DNA from: Streptococcus salivarius
Lineage (GTDB): Bacteria; Bacillota; Bacilli; Lactobacillales; Streptococcaceae
Length of the DNA: 64,000 bases
Assembly: GCF_002094975.1 (NCBI RefSeq)
Contig: NZ_CP015283.1
Coordinates: forward strand, 1,039,501-1,103,500
Direction: 5' to 3'
The position numbers and the translations under genes are program-made. Below the pieces are notes generated by a model. The model saw only the letters and a list, made by a program, of their open reading frames with translations, did no database searches and was not told the origin of the DNA. Below are positions 8,568-17,862 of this stretch, piece by piece; position 1 is the first letter of the stretch, and each line of letters begins with the position of its first letter.

Positions 8568-8903
8568 ATGTCTGAAGTAAAATACACTGAAGCAGAAATT
8601 GAAAAAATCAAAGACCGTATCTTGGAAGCCTTAGAAATGGTCATTGATCCAGAGTTGGGAATTGATATTGTCAACCTTGGCCTCATTTACGATATCCGTT
8701 TCCAGCAAGATGGTTATACTGAAATCGATATGACCTTGACGACTATGGGATGCCCCTTGGCAGACCTTTTGACAGACCAAATTTATGATGCTATGAAAGA
8801 AGTGCCAGAAGTCACTAAGACTGAGGTTAAGTTGGTCTGGACACCAGCTTGGACTGTTGAAAAGATGAGTCGTTATGCCCGTATCGCACTAGGTATTCGT
8901 TAG
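8568..8903 (+). CDS. DUF59 / MIP18-family metal-sulfur cluster assembly protein
   Basis: A 111-residue single DUF59 domain with the DPELGIDIVNLGLIYDI segment and the conserved TTMGCPLADLL loop, whose cysteine is about residue 61. Family members (SufT, PaaD, MIP18 relatives) help to mature iron-sulfur proteins. It lies in line after rpoD and 10 bases before a glycosyltransferase, probably in the same transcript. A more precise role cannot be read from the sequence. Confidence 0.85.
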   Translation: MSEVKYTEAEIEKIKDRILEALEMVIDPELGIDIVNLGLIYDIRFQQDGYTEIDMTLTTMGCPLADLLTDQIYDAMKEVPEVTKTEVKLVWTPAWTVEKMSRYARIALGIR

Positions 8904-8913
8904 GAGAAATCTT

Positions 8914-9840
8914 ATGAAAACACTGGCTATCGTTGTTCCTTGTTATAACGAGGAAGAGACTATTCATCCTTTTTTAGAGGCTTGTCAGGCAGTTGAGCGA
9001 CAAATGGCCAACCAGTTGGCTTTCAACTATTACTTTGTCAATGACGGTTCAAAAGATCGCACCTTAGAAGTTCTTAGACAGGTTTCAAAGCAATTTGAAA
9101 ATGTTCACTATCTCTCTTTCTCGCGTAATTTTGGGAAGGAAGCAGGTTTACTTGCAGGACTTGAAGCAGCCCAAGGTGACTACGTCACAGTTATGGATGC
9201 CGATCTTCAAGATCCCCCTGAACTGCTCATCGAGATGTATGCCAAAATCCAAGAAGGTTACGACGTTGTCGGGACAAGACGTGCAGACCGTAAGGGTGAG
9301 CCACCTATTCGTTCACTCTTTGCTAAGGCCTTCTATTGGTTGATTAATAAAGTTTCTGATACTGAAATGGTGGATGGGGCACGTGATTTCCGCTTGATGA
9401 CTCGTCAAGTCGTTGATGCCATTCTTGAGCTCAAGGAAGTCAATCGCTTTTCAAAAGGCCTCTTTTCTTGGGTCGGCTTTGACGTGGCCTACGTCTCTTA
9501 TGAAAATCGTGAACGTGTGGCGGGAGAGACTTCATGGTCTTTCTGGAGCCTATTGAGTTACTCACTTGATGGCTTTATCAACTTCTCAGAAGTACCCTTG
9601 AAGCTTGCCACATGGGCAGGGACCTTCTCATTCTTGATTTCTTTGGTTGGAATTATTTTCGTCATCATCAGAAAGTTGACCATTGGTGGAAGCGTAGCTG
9701 GTTGGGCGAGCCTTGTCTCTATTATCCTCTTTATAGGGGGGATTCAGCTCTTAGCGCTTGGAATCATCGGTCACTACATTTCCAAGATTTTTTTAGAAAC
9801 CAAGAAACGACCAGTGTATGTTATTAAAGAAAAAGGGTGA
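8914..9840 (+). CDS. Polyprenyl-phosphate glycosyltransferase (GT2, GtrB/CsbB type)
   Basis: A 308-residue family 2 glycosyltransferase. The N-terminal VVPCYNEEETI, the VNDGSKDRT loop and VMDADLQDPPE (about residues 93-103) form the nucleotide-sugar site. Two C-terminal transmembrane helices at about residues 230-300 anchor it. Enzymes of this type transfer glucose or GlcNAc from a nucleotide sugar to undecaprenyl phosphate on the inner face of the membrane, supplying a side-chain donor used outside. Its position beside rmlD and the rgp operon suggests wall-polysaccharide decoration; the sugar is unknown. Confidence 0.85.
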   Translation: MKTLAIVVPCYNEEETIHPFLEACQAVERQMANQLAFNYYFVNDGSKDRTLEVLRQVSKQFENVHYLSFSRNFGKEAGLLAGLEAAQGDYVTVMDADLQDPPELLIEMYAKIQEGYDVVGTRRADRKGEPPIRSLFAKAFYWLINKVSDTEMVDGARDFRLMTRQVVDAILELKEVNRFSKGLFSWVGFDVAYVSYENRERVAGETSWSFWSLLSYSLDGFINFSEVPLKLATWAGTFSFLISLVGIIFVIIRKLTIGGSVAGWASLVSIILFIGGIQLLALGIIGHYISKIFLETKKRPVYVIKEKG

Positions 9841-9857
9841 AATTTCACCCTTTTTTT
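9829..9857 (+). terminator. Terminator overlapping the glycosyltransferase stop codon
   Basis: AAAGGGTGAAA and TTTCACCCTTT form a perfect palindrome (9832-9853) that includes the TGA stop, followed by a T run. Confidence 0.8.
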
Positions 9858-9870
9858 GTTAGAATTAAAG

Positions 9871-9879
9871 TGCTATTAA
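9871..9879 (+). promoter_or_regulatory. Extended -10 promoter of rmlD
   Basis: TGCTATTAA, an extended -10 element, lies 22 bases before the rmlD start, just after the terminator. No good -35 hexamer is visible. Confidence 0.45.
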
Positions 9880-9901
9880 TGAAAATTACAAGGAGAAAAA
9901 T

Positions 9902-10753
9902 ATGATTCTAGTAACAGGTGCAAATGGCCAACTCGGAACTGAGCTTCGTCATCTTCTTGACGAACGTAACGAAGAGTATGTAGCAGTAGATGTGGCAGAA
10001 ATGGACATCACTGATGCTGCCAAAGTAGATGAAGTATTTGCAGAAGTAAAACCAACCTTGGTTTATCACTGTGCTGCTTACACAGCTGTTGATTCTGCTG
10101 AAGATGAAGGTAAAGAGCTTGACTATGCTATCAACGTGACAGGTACTGAAAATGTTGCTAAGGCTGCTGAAAAACATAGTGCAACATTGGTTTATATTTC
10201 AACGGACTACGTTTTTGATGGTAAAAAACCAGTCGGTCAAGAGTGGGAAGTTGATGATAAACCAGATCCACAGACAGAGTATGGCCGTACAAAACGCATG
10301 GGTGAAGAGTTAGTCGAAAAACATGTGTCAAACTACTATATTATCCGTACTGCATGGGTCTTCGGTAACTATGGTAAGAACTTTGTCTTCACTATGCAAA
10401 ACCTTGCTAAGACTCACAAGACACTTACAGTTGTTAATGACCAACACGGTCGTCCAACTTGGACACGTACTTTGGCAGAGTTTATGACTTATTTGGCTGA
10501 AAATCGTAAGGAATATGGTTACTATCACTTGTCAAATGATGCAGCAGAAGATACAACTTGGTATGACTTTGCGGTTGAAATCCTCAAAGATACTGATGTT
10601 GAAGTGAAACCTGTTGATTCAAGCCAATTCCCAGCTAAAGCTAAACGCCCACTTAACTCAACAATGAGTTTGGATAAGGCTAAGGCTACAGGATTTGTCA
10701 TTCCAACATGGCAAGATGCTTTGAAAGAGTTCTACAAACAAGAAGTGAAATAA
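9902..10753 (+). CDS. rmlD: dTDP-4-dehydrorhamnose reductase
   Basis: A 283-residue short-chain reductase (RmlD/RfbD, GacA in group A streptococci). GANGQLGTEL at the N-terminus binds NADP(H), and YGRTKRMGE (about residues 127-135) carries the YxxxK catalytic pair. It performs the last step in making dTDP-L-rhamnose, the donor for the rhamnan backbone built by the operon that follows. Its start follows AAGGAG. It is separated from rgpA by three hairpins and a fresh promoter. Confidence 0.95.
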   Translation: MILVTGANGQLGTELRHLLDERNEEYVAVDVAEMDITDAAKVDEVFAEVKPTLVYHCAAYTAVDSAEDEGKELDYAINVTGTENVAKAAEKHSATLVYISTDYVFDGKKPVGQEWEVDDKPDPQTEYGRTKRMGEELVEKHVSNYYIIRTAWVFGNYGKNFVFTMQNLAKTHKTLTVVNDQHGRPTWTRTLAEFMTYLAENRKEYGYYHLSNDAAEDTTWYDFAVEILKDTDVEVKPVDSSQFPAKAKRPLNSTMSLDKAKATGFVIPTWQDALKEFYKQEVK

Positions 10754-10768
10754 GAACTAAAATATAGA

Positions 10769-10787
10769 AGATGGTTTCGTACCATCT
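10769..10787 (+). repeat. Short hairpin after rmlD
   Basis: AGATGGT and ACCATCT arms around a 5-base loop. It is the first of three consecutive hairpins between rmlD and rgpA. Confidence 0.5.
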
Positions 10788-10831
10788 CAGAATGAAGACA
10801 AACATCGTTTTTGATGTTTGTCTTCATTCTG
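10788..10831 (+). repeat. Perfect 19-bp inverted repeat
   Basis: Arms at 10788-10806 and 10813-10831 are exact reverse complements around the loop GTTTTT. No T tract follows directly, so it is not a classical terminator on its own. It would form a very stable hairpin in the rmlD mRNA tail. Confidence 0.85.
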
Positions 10832-10832
10832 A

Positions 10833-10856
10833 AGGGATCTCTAGAGGTCCCTTTTT
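10833..10856 (+). terminator. Terminator of rmlD
   Basis: AGGGATCT and AGGTCCCT arms (one G-T wobble) around CTAG, then TTTTT. Confidence 0.7.
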
Positions 10857-10886
10857 CTGTTTGCATTAGGCAAAAGCCTTGTAAAA

Positions 10887-10895
10887 TGGTATAAT
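10887..10895 (+). promoter_or_regulatory. Extended -10 promoter of the rgp operon
   Basis: TGGTATAAT at 10887-10895. The nearest -35-like sequence is poorly spaced, so this is an extended -10 type promoter. Confidence 0.7.
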
Positions 10896-10929
10896 TGACT
10901 AGATTATAGACTTGTTAGAAAGGGGATTT

Positions 10930-12078
10930 ATGCAACACGTATTCATTATCGGAAGTCGTGGACTTCCAGCAAAATACGGTGGTTTTGAGACATTTGTAGA
11001 TCAATTAGTCTCCAACCAAGTTTCATCCCAAATTAAATACCATGTTGCCTGCCTTTCTGATAAAAAGGCATATGAGCATTTCGAATATAAAGGTGTAGAT
11101 TGTTTCACGATTAAGGCGCCTAAATTAGGACCGGCTCGCGTTATTGCCTATGATATGATGGCTATTAATTACGCTTTGAAGATAATACATGAGGAAATTA
11201 TAGAAGAACCGATTTTCTATGTTCTAGGAAATACTATAGGTGCTTTTGTGGCTCCCTTTGCTACTAAGATTCATAAAATTGGTGGTAAATTCTACATTAA
11301 TCCAGATGGCTTGGAGTGGAAACGAGCTAAGTGGCCCAAGCCAGTACAAGCTTATCTAAAGTACTCTGAGAAAGTAATGACAAGACATGCTGACTTAGTT
11401 ATCTCGGATAATCCAGGAATTGAAACCTATATTCAAGGAGCCTATCCGTGGTCTAAGACAACTTACATTGCTTATGGAACTGATTTATCTCTGACAACAC
11501 TGACTCATCAGGATGCCAAAGTTAGAGATATTTACAAGATGTGGAATACTTACGAGAAAAACTATTATTTGATTCTTGGTCGTTTTGTTCCAGAAAATAA
11601 CTATGAAACGGCCATTCGTGAGTTTATGAGTTCCTCAACAAAACGTGATTTAATTATTATTTGTAATCATGAGGGCAATGCTTATTTCGAGGAATTGCGT
11701 TCCAAGACACAGTTTGATAAGGATCCACGTGTGAAGTTTGTTGGAACAGTTTATGATCAAAATCTATTAAAATATATTCGCAAAGAAGCTTTTGCTTATA
11801 TTCATGGTCATGAAGTTGGAGGAACCAACCCTGGCTTACTGGAAGCTATGGCACAAACTGATTTGAATTTAGTATTAGGCGTCTCATTTAACCGGTCAGT
11901 AGCTCAAGATACAGCTCGTTATTGGAAAAAAGATGAAGGCAATCTGTCGCATTTGATTGATCAAGTAGATGGCGTTTTAGATTACTCTGAACTAGGTAAG
12001 TTAGCTAAGGAGAACATGAAACAGAACTTTACTTGGAAAAAAATTGTAGGTAAGTACGAGGAGCTATTTTTATCATGA
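10930..12078 (+). CDS. rgpA: Rhamnosyltransferase RgpA
   Basis: A 382-residue GT4-type glycosyltransferase with the DUF1972 N-terminus IIGSRGLPAKYGGFETFVDQ and the donor-site segment GGTNPGLLEAMA (about residues 297-308). In S. mutans RgpA adds the first rhamnose to the lipid-linked GlcNAc primer in the cytoplasm. I start at the ATG at 10930, behind GAAAGGGG; an in-frame TTG at 10912 would use no ribosome binding site. Its last codons overlap the rgpB start (ATGA). Confidence 0.92.
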   Translation: MQHVFIIGSRGLPAKYGGFETFVDQLVSNQVSSQIKYHVACLSDKKAYEHFEYKGVDCFTIKAPKLGPARVIAYDMMAINYALKIIHEEIIEEPIFYVLGNTIGAFVAPFATKIHKIGGKFYINPDGLEWKRAKWPKPVQAYLKYSEKVMTRHADLVISDNPGIETYIQGAYPWSKTTYIAYGTDLSLTTLTHQDAKVRDIYKMWNTYEKNYYLILGRFVPENNYETAIREFMSSSTKRDLIIICNHEGNAYFEELRSKTQFDKDPRVKFVGTVYDQNLLKYIRKEAFAYIHGHEVGGTNPGLLEAMAQTDLNLVLGVSFNRSVAQDTARYWKKDEGNLSHLIDQVDGVLDYSELGKLAKENMKQNFTWKKIVGKYEELFLS

Positions 12079-13031
12079 AAGTAAATATCTTACTGTCAAC
12101 CTACAATGGTGAGCAGTATTTAGCAGAACAAGTGAAGAGTATCCAAGAGCAAACCTATCAGGAGTGGGAACTTCTCATACGTGACGATGGTTCATCTGAT
12201 GGAACAGTCGAACTTATTAAACAACTGGCTAAACGAGATCCACGTATTCACTTTATTAATGAGAATCATATCGAGAATGTTGGTGTGATCAAAAGTTTCC
12301 ATGCCCTACTTAAGCATGGGGAGGCAGACCTTTACTGTTTCAGTGACCAAGATGATTTTTGGCTTCCTGAAAAAATCTCACTCCAAGTGGCAGAGGCCAA
12401 AAAGTATTCTCAGGATAAACCTTTACTCATATACACTGATTTAAAGGTAGTGGATGAAAATTTGTCTGTCCTCCATGAGAGTATGATTCGTACTCAGTCT
12501 GACCATGCGAATACTGAGTTGATTCAAGAGTTGACTGAAAATACAGTTACTGGTGGCGTTGCCATGATTAACCATGCTTTAGCAGAACTATGGACTGGTG
12601 AGGAAAAGCATGACTTACTGATGCATGACTGGTATCTAGGTTTGCTAGCTTCTGCCTTTGGTAACTTAGTCTATATTGATGAGCCAACTGAGCTCTATCG
12701 TCAACATAGCAGTAATGTCCTTGGAGCTCGAACTTTGCGAAAGCGGATGAAAAATTGGGTTAGACCCCATATCCTTTTTGCCAAATATTGGAGTCTTATC
12801 AAAGCTAGCCAAGACCAGGCTAGAAATTTGCTGGAACTCCCGTTAAGTTCACAGAATAAGGAAATCATTGAAAACTTTGTAACAATTATGGATGCTCCAT
12901 TTAGAGAACGTTTAGCACGTATACGAAAATACGGTTATCGAAAAAATAGAGCATTTCACACAACTGTGTTTACGACATTGATTCTTACAAAGTTTGCATA
13001 TAGAGGAGAAAAAGATGTTAGACTTTTTTAG
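12075..13031 (+). CDS. rgpB: Rhamnosyltransferase RgpB
   Basis: A 318-residue GT2 enzyme: ILLSTYNGEQYLAEQV at the N-terminus, RDDGSSDGT (about residues 36-44) and FSDQDDFWLPEK (about 91-102), the acidic metal/nucleotide-sugar site. RgpB works with RgpF to extend the rhamnan backbone by alternating linkages. It overlaps rgpA by 4 bases, and rgpC starts inside its 3' end, so translation is tightly coupled. Confidence 0.92.
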   Translation: MKVNILLSTYNGEQYLAEQVKSIQEQTYQEWELLIRDDGSSDGTVELIKQLAKRDPRIHFINENHIENVGVIKSFHALLKHGEADLYCFSDQDDFWLPEKISLQVAEAKKYSQDKPLLIYTDLKVVDENLSVLHESMIRTQSDHANTELIQELTENTVTGGVAMINHALAELWTGEEKHDLLMHDWYLGLLASAFGNLVYIDEPTELYRQHSSNVLGARTLRKRMKNWVRPHILFAKYWSLIKASQDQARNLLELPLSSQNKEIIENFVTIMDAPFRERLARIRKYGYRKNRAFHTTVFTTLILTKFAYRGEKDVRLF

Positions 13032-13824
13032 TCAGAAAAATCGTATTTTGTTACGAGAAATGGTTAAAACCGATTTTAAATTGCGCTACCAAGGTAGTTT
13101 AATCGGTCATTTGTGGTCTATTTTGAAACCACTTATGCTCTTTACAATTATGTACTTGGTATTTGTTCGCTTCTTACGTTTTGATGACGGAACACCGCAT
13201 TACGCCATTGGCCTCTTAATCGGTATGGTTACATGGAGTTTCTTTTCAGAAGCGACGAGTATGGGGATGATGTCAATTGTATCAAGGGGTGACTTGTTAC
13301 GAAAATTGAATTTTTCAAAAGAAATTATTGTTATTTCATCAGTTGTTGGAGCTTCAATTAACTATGTGATTAACCTTCTTGTTGTCTTTGTTTTTGCCTT
13401 GGTAAATGGTGTTAATTTCTCATTAGGATGGTTGACAGTTATTCCATTGTTTGCTGAACTCTTTCTTTTTTCAGCTGGTATTGCCTTTGTCTTAGCAACG
13501 CTCTTTGTTAAGTACCGTGATATTGGTCCGATTTGGGAAGTAGTTATGCAAGCTGGTATGTATGCGACACCTATTATCTATTCGTTGACATTTATTTTGC
13601 AACGTGGACAAGTTAAGATTGCAAAACTGATGATGTTGAATCCTTTAGCACAAATTATTCAGGACTTGCGACATTTTATTGTCTTCTCAGGTAGCTTACG
13701 TGGTTGGGATTTAATTGGTCATAAGGCTATTGCTATCATTCCGTATTTCCTACCACTTGTTATCTTTGCTATTGGTTACTACATTTTCCATCATCAAGCT
13801 AAAAAATTTGCGGAGATTCTCTAA
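13015..13824 (+). CDS. rgpC: Polysaccharide ABC exporter permease RgpC
   Basis: A 269-residue ABC-2 type permease with about six transmembrane helices; the N-terminal DFKLRYQGSLIGHLWSILKP motif is typical of polysaccharide and teichoic acid exporters. With RgpD it moves the undecaprenyl-linked rhamnan across the membrane. The ATG at 13015 is chosen because GAGGAGAA lies just upstream; a further upstream in-frame start would extend deeper into rgpB without a ribosome binding site. It overlaps rgpB by 17 bases. Confidence 0.92.
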   Translation: MLDFFSQKNRILLREMVKTDFKLRYQGSLIGHLWSILKPLMLFTIMYLVFVRFLRFDDGTPHYAIGLLIGMVTWSFFSEATSMGMMSIVSRGDLLRKLNFSKEIIVISSVVGASINYVINLLVVFVFALVNGVNFSLGWLTVIPLFAELFLFSAGIAFVLATLFVKYRDIGPIWEVVMQAGMYATPIIYSLTFILQRGQVKIAKLMMLNPLAQIIQDLRHFIVFSGSLRGWDLIGHKAIAIIPYFLPLVIFAIGYYIFHHQAKKFAEIL

Positions 13825-15029
13825 TGACAGAAAAGAAAATTGCAGTTAAAGTGGACCATGTAAGTAAGTTTTTCAAATTACCGGTTGAGTCTACTCAAAG
13901 TCTTAGAACTGCCTTAGTAAATAGATTTAAAGGGATCAAAGGCTATAAAGAACAACATGTCCTGAAAGACATTGACTTCGAAGTTGAGGAAGGTGATTTC
14001 TTCGGAATCGTGGGACGAAATGGTTCAGGGAAATCAACATTATTGAAGATTATTTCTCAAATTTATGTTCCTGAACAAGGGACGGTTACCGTAAATGGCA
14101 AAATGGTTTCATTTATTGAACTTGGTGTCGGTTTCAACCCTGAATTAACTGGACGTGAGAATGTTTATATGAACGGAGCCATGCTTGGCTTTACGACGGC
14201 AGAAGTTGATGCCATGTATGATGAGATTGTTGAGTTCGCAGAGCTTGAAGATTTTATGAACCAAAAACTCAAGAACTACTCGTCTGGTATGCAGGTCCGT
14301 TTGGCTTTCTCTGTGGCTATCAAGGCACAGGGTGATGTTCTTATTCTTGACGAGGTTCTTGCAGTAGGTGATGAAGCCTTCCAACGTAAGTGTAATGACT
14401 ACTTTATGGAACGTAAGAAATCAGGGAAAACAACAATTCTTGTAACCCATGATATGGGGGCTGTTAAGAAGTACTGTAACAAGGCTATTTTGATTGAGGA
14501 TGGGTACATTAAAGCCAAAGGCGAACCTAGAGACGTTGCCAATCAATATAGTTTTGACAATACAGAACAAGTAATCACTTCAGAACAATCTGGAATTGAA
14601 AGAAGTGGTTCGCTTGTGGAAAATCTGAAGTTATCACTATTGTCTTCTAAGAGAGCGACACCAAATGAACCAATTTCATTTGATTTGACGTATACTCTGC
14701 TAGAAGATGTGCCTACTTATATTGCTATCTCATTTACAGATATTGATCGTAATATTTGGATTTATAATGATAATACGATGGACAATTTAACAAGTGGCAA
14801 GGGTGATGTTAAAGTAAACTATCAGTGTTCACTAGCAGGGCTAAACGATATTAAGTTAAAACTCGAAATTACTGTAAGGGATGCGAATAACCAAGTTCTA
14901 GCCTTTCTTCCGGCTGATGAGATTCCAGTTATTGTTCTAAATAGGAATGATATTGATGATGATGATGAGTCAGCTAAAGATTCTGCAACTGGTATTATTC
15001 AAAGAAATGGGAAGTGGAGTTTTTCTTAA
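13824..15029 (+). CDS. rgpD: Polysaccharide ABC exporter ATPase RgpD
   Basis: A 401-residue ATPase. Walker A is GRNGSGKST (about residues 64-72), the signature is YSSGMQVRLAF, and Walker B is VLILDEVLAVGDEAF. After the nucleotide-binding domain a C-terminal beta-rich domain of about 130 residues resembles the Wzt-type substrate-recognition domain, which binds the glycan end. It ends with an acidic DDDDE stretch. It overlaps rgpC by one base (TAATG). Confidence 0.92.
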   Translation: MTEKKIAVKVDHVSKFFKLPVESTQSLRTALVNRFKGIKGYKEQHVLKDIDFEVEEGDFFGIVGRNGSGKSTLLKIISQIYVPEQGTVTVNGKMVSFIELGVGFNPELTGRENVYMNGAMLGFTTAEVDAMYDEIVEFAELEDFMNQKLKNYSSGMQVRLAFSVAIKAQGDVLILDEVLAVGDEAFQRKCNDYFMERKKSGKTTILVTHDMGAVKKYCNKAILIEDGYIKAKGEPRDVANQYSFDNTEQVITSEQSGIERSGSLVENLKLSLLSSKRATPNEPISFDLTYTLLEDVPTYIAISFTDIDRNIWIYNDNTMDNLTSGKGDVKVNYQCSLAGLNDIKLKLEITVRDANNQVLAFLPADEIPVIVLNRNDIDDDDESAKDSATGIIQRNGKWSFS

Positions 15030-15049
15030 GAGAAAAAAGGGAAGTTTGA

Positions 15050-16084
15050 ATGAAAGTATCGATTATTTGTACCAATTATAATAAGGGGGATTGGGTACGA
15101 GAAGCTATGGATAGCTTTCTCAATCAGAAAACAAATTTTGATTTCGAGATTATTATCATTGATGATGCTTCAACAGATCATTCGTATGAGATTATTCAAG
15201 AGTATCAAAATAAGTTTCCTGAAAAAGTTAGAACTTTTCGTAATGAAGTGAATCTTGGCATTGCTAGAACTTGGAAAAAAGTTTGCCAAGAAGCTAAGGG
15301 CCAATACATCGCGAGATGTGATAGTGATGATTTTTGGACGGACCCATTAAAACTTCAAAAGCAGGTTGATTTGCTAGATGCTTCAACAGATTCACTATGG
15401 TCAAATACCGAATTTGACATGGTAGATCTAGACGGAAATATTTTCCAAAAAGATGCCTTTGCTAATAAGGCACTTCCTTTGATTGATTCTTACGAAGAGA
15501 TGCTTGTCATGAAAGGAATGACAATGGCTTCAACCTGGTTGGTTGATACCGCTCTTATGCAAGATGTATCTGCTCAAATTAGTGATACTGCCACAGATGA
15601 TACATTTGAGTTACAACTTGAATTATTCAAACGCACTAAAATTTCTTTTTTGAGTGATTCCACTACTGTATATCGTATGAATTTAGGATCTGATTCAAAA
15701 CCTATGACATTGGAGACTGCCGAAAGGCGGTTCACAGGTATCTTAGATTCTCAAATTAAATATCTCAACAAGTATCCAGATCAGGATATTCAAAGAATTT
15801 CACACTTGGCTCTTGTTAAGGATCGTGATTTGGATATCTTAGTTTTTAAAAAAGACCGTCAGATAGAAGATTTAGATTTAAGACTGAATCAGGTGTCACG
15901 AATTTCTCATGACCAAAATGAGTATATTGAAGTCTTGAAGAAAGAAAATCAAGATTTTCAAAGTGAGTTGAATCGTATACAGAGTTTATATGATGACTTA
16001 CAAATCCAATATAACAGTGTTGTTACTTCGAGAAGATGGACAATACCAACTAAAATTATTAATTTCTTTAGGAGAAGTAAATGA
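15050..16084 (+). CDS. rgpE: GT2 glycosyltransferase RgpE-like, with coiled-coil tail
   Basis: A 344-residue GT2 enzyme in the position of rgpE of S. mutans (gacF in group A streptococci). The N-terminus IICTNYNKGDWVREAMDSFL, IIDDASTDHS and ARCDSDDFWTDP form the active site. After about residue 250 the fold gives way to a heptad-rich coiled coil and then a basic, probably membrane-binding end (SRRWTIPTKIINFFRRSK). RgpE is linked to glucose side-chain addition in S. mutans; the sugar here is unproven. It overlaps rgpF by 4 bases. Confidence 0.8.
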   Translation: MKVSIICTNYNKGDWVREAMDSFLNQKTNFDFEIIIIDDASTDHSYEIIQEYQNKFPEKVRTFRNEVNLGIARTWKKVCQEAKGQYIARCDSDDFWTDPLKLQKQVDLLDASTDSLWSNTEFDMVDLDGNIFQKDAFANKALPLIDSYEEMLVMKGMTMASTWLVDTALMQDVSAQISDTATDDTFELQLELFKRTKISFLSDSTTVYRMNLGSDSKPMTLETAERRFTGILDSQIKYLNKYPDQDIQRISHLALVKDRDLDILVFKKDRQIEDLDLRLNQVSRISHDQNEYIEVLKKENQDFQSELNRIQSLYDDLQIQYNSVVTSRRWTIPTKIINFFRRSK

Positions 16085-17862
16085 AACGTCTATTGCTTTA
16101 TGTTCATTTCAATAAATATGATCATATTAGTCGACATGTATTTTATCAGCTTGAACATATGAGACCATTGTTTGATAAATTGATTTTTATTTCAAATAGT
16201 CGTCTTAGTGAAAGTGAAGTACAAAAGCTTCGTGATAAACACTTGATTGATGATTTTATCCAACGTGAGAATAAAGGCTACGATTTTGCTGCTTGGCATG
16301 ATGGTATGGAATTTGTTGGATTTGATAACTTGAAACAGTATGATTCTGTCACTGTTATGAATGATACCTGTTTTGGTCCGCTATGGGATATGGCACCAAT
16401 CTATGATAAATATGAATCAAATCCAAATGTAGATTTTTGGGGTATGACTAATCATCAAGGAATCAAGGCTGGTGATATTTATATTCATGAACATTTGCAA
16501 TCTTACTTTATTTCATTTAAAAAACGTTTAGTTGAATCTAGTGTTTTCCAAAAGTTCTGGAAATCAGTTGAGAGTTTCGAAGATGTTCAAAAGGTAATCG
16601 ATAATTATGAAACTCTTTATACCAAGAAGTTTATGGATGCTGGATTTAAGTATGAATCGATTCTTAATACGATTCCACTAAATGATAAGTTTTTCCATAG
16701 TAATTTTACAATTCATTATCCTCATGTTTTGCTTGATGCAGGGGTTCCATTTATTAAGGTTAAGACATTTGATTTAACCCAGCACCTTGCACCTTATTTG
16801 CTTAAGGAAATTGAGAATAGAACGGACTATCCGGTAGAATTCATTTTGTCACACATGTCGGATATGAGTTTACCGACTCCGCCTTATTTACTTGATCGCA
16901 AAGTCATTGAGGAAAGCTCACAGACATATTCAGACACTAAAAAAATTGCTGTACATCTTCACGCCTACTATATCGACTTACTCGAAGACTTTTTGAAGCA
17001 ATTTGAGAATTTTCACTTTACTTATGACCTCTTCTTAACAACGGATTCAGAAGAGAAGAAGGAAGAGATCCAGTCTATCCTTGATAAGAATGGAAAAGTA
17101 GCTCGAATCTTTATTACTGGGAATCGTGGACGTGATGTTATTCCAATGCTTAAGTTGAAAGATGAACTTTCTGCTTATGATTATATTGGACATTTCCATA
17201 CGAAAAAATCACCAGAATACCCTTATTGGGTTGGAGATTCATGGCGAAATGAACTTTTCTCAATGTTAATTCAACCTGCTGATAACATTATTGCAAATCT
17301 AGAACGTGATGATAGGTTAGGGCTTGTAATTGCTGATATTCCAACTTTCTTCCGTTATACTAAAATTGTGGATCCTTGGAATGAGAATCGTTTTGCCGAA
17401 GGAATGAATGATTTATGGGAGCGTATGAATCTTGGTCGAGAAATTGACTTTGATAAGATGAATACTTTTATCATGAGTTATGGAACATTTATTTGGTTCA
17501 AGTATGATGCTTTGAAACCATTATTTGACCTTGATTTGCAAGATGAAGAAATCCCAGCAGAACCAATTCCACAACATACCATTTTGCATTCAATTGAGCG
17601 TATTCTAGTTTACCTTGCATGGGCAAGACGTTATGATTATGCGATTGCAAAAAACGATATCTATATTACGCCTTTTGTAGATAATGTTGTGTTAAATATC
17701 CGACCTGATACTTTACCAAATACCTATATTAATTTTGATAATATCGGTGGTATAAAAGGTGCTCTCAAATATATTATTGTAGGTCCAGGAACTGCTGTGA
17801 AGTATATTTTGAGAAGAATAAAGAGAAAATTTAAATCTAACAATATGAAGGAGAAATTATGA
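16081..17862 (+). CDS. rgpF: Rhamnan synthesis protein RgpF
   Basis: A 593-residue protein of the rhamnan synthesis F family. It has two related halves: an N-terminal part with NKGYDFAAWHDG and a C-terminal part with FHTKKSPEYPYWVGDSWRNE, both typical of the family. RgpF cooperates with RgpA and RgpB to assemble the polyrhamnose chain on the cytoplasmic side. It overlaps both neighbours by 4 bases, so it is translated as part of the operon. Confidence 0.92.
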   Translation: MKRLLLYVHFNKYDHISRHVFYQLEHMRPLFDKLIFISNSRLSESEVQKLRDKHLIDDFIQRENKGYDFAAWHDGMEFVGFDNLKQYDSVTVMNDTCFGPLWDMAPIYDKYESNPNVDFWGMTNHQGIKAGDIYIHEHLQSYFISFKKRLVESSVFQKFWKSVESFEDVQKVIDNYETLYTKKFMDAGFKYESILNTIPLNDKFFHSNFTIHYPHVLLDAGVPFIKVKTFDLTQHLAPYLLKEIENRTDYPVEFILSHMSDMSLPTPPYLLDRKVIEESSQTYSDTKKIAVHLHAYYIDLLEDFLKQFENFHFTYDLFLTTDSEEKKEEIQSILDKNGKVARIFITGNRGRDVIPMLKLKDELSAYDYIGHFHTKKSPEYPYWVGDSWRNELFSMLIQPADNIIANLERDDRLGLVIADIPTFFRYTKIVDPWNENRFAEGMNDLWERMNLGREIDFDKMNTFIMSYGTFIWFKYDALKPLFDLDLQDEEIPAEPIPQHTILHSIERILVYLAWARRYDYAIAKNDIYITPFVDNVVLNIRPDTLPNTYINFDNIGGIKGALKYIIVGPGTAVKYILRRIKRKFKSNNMKEKL

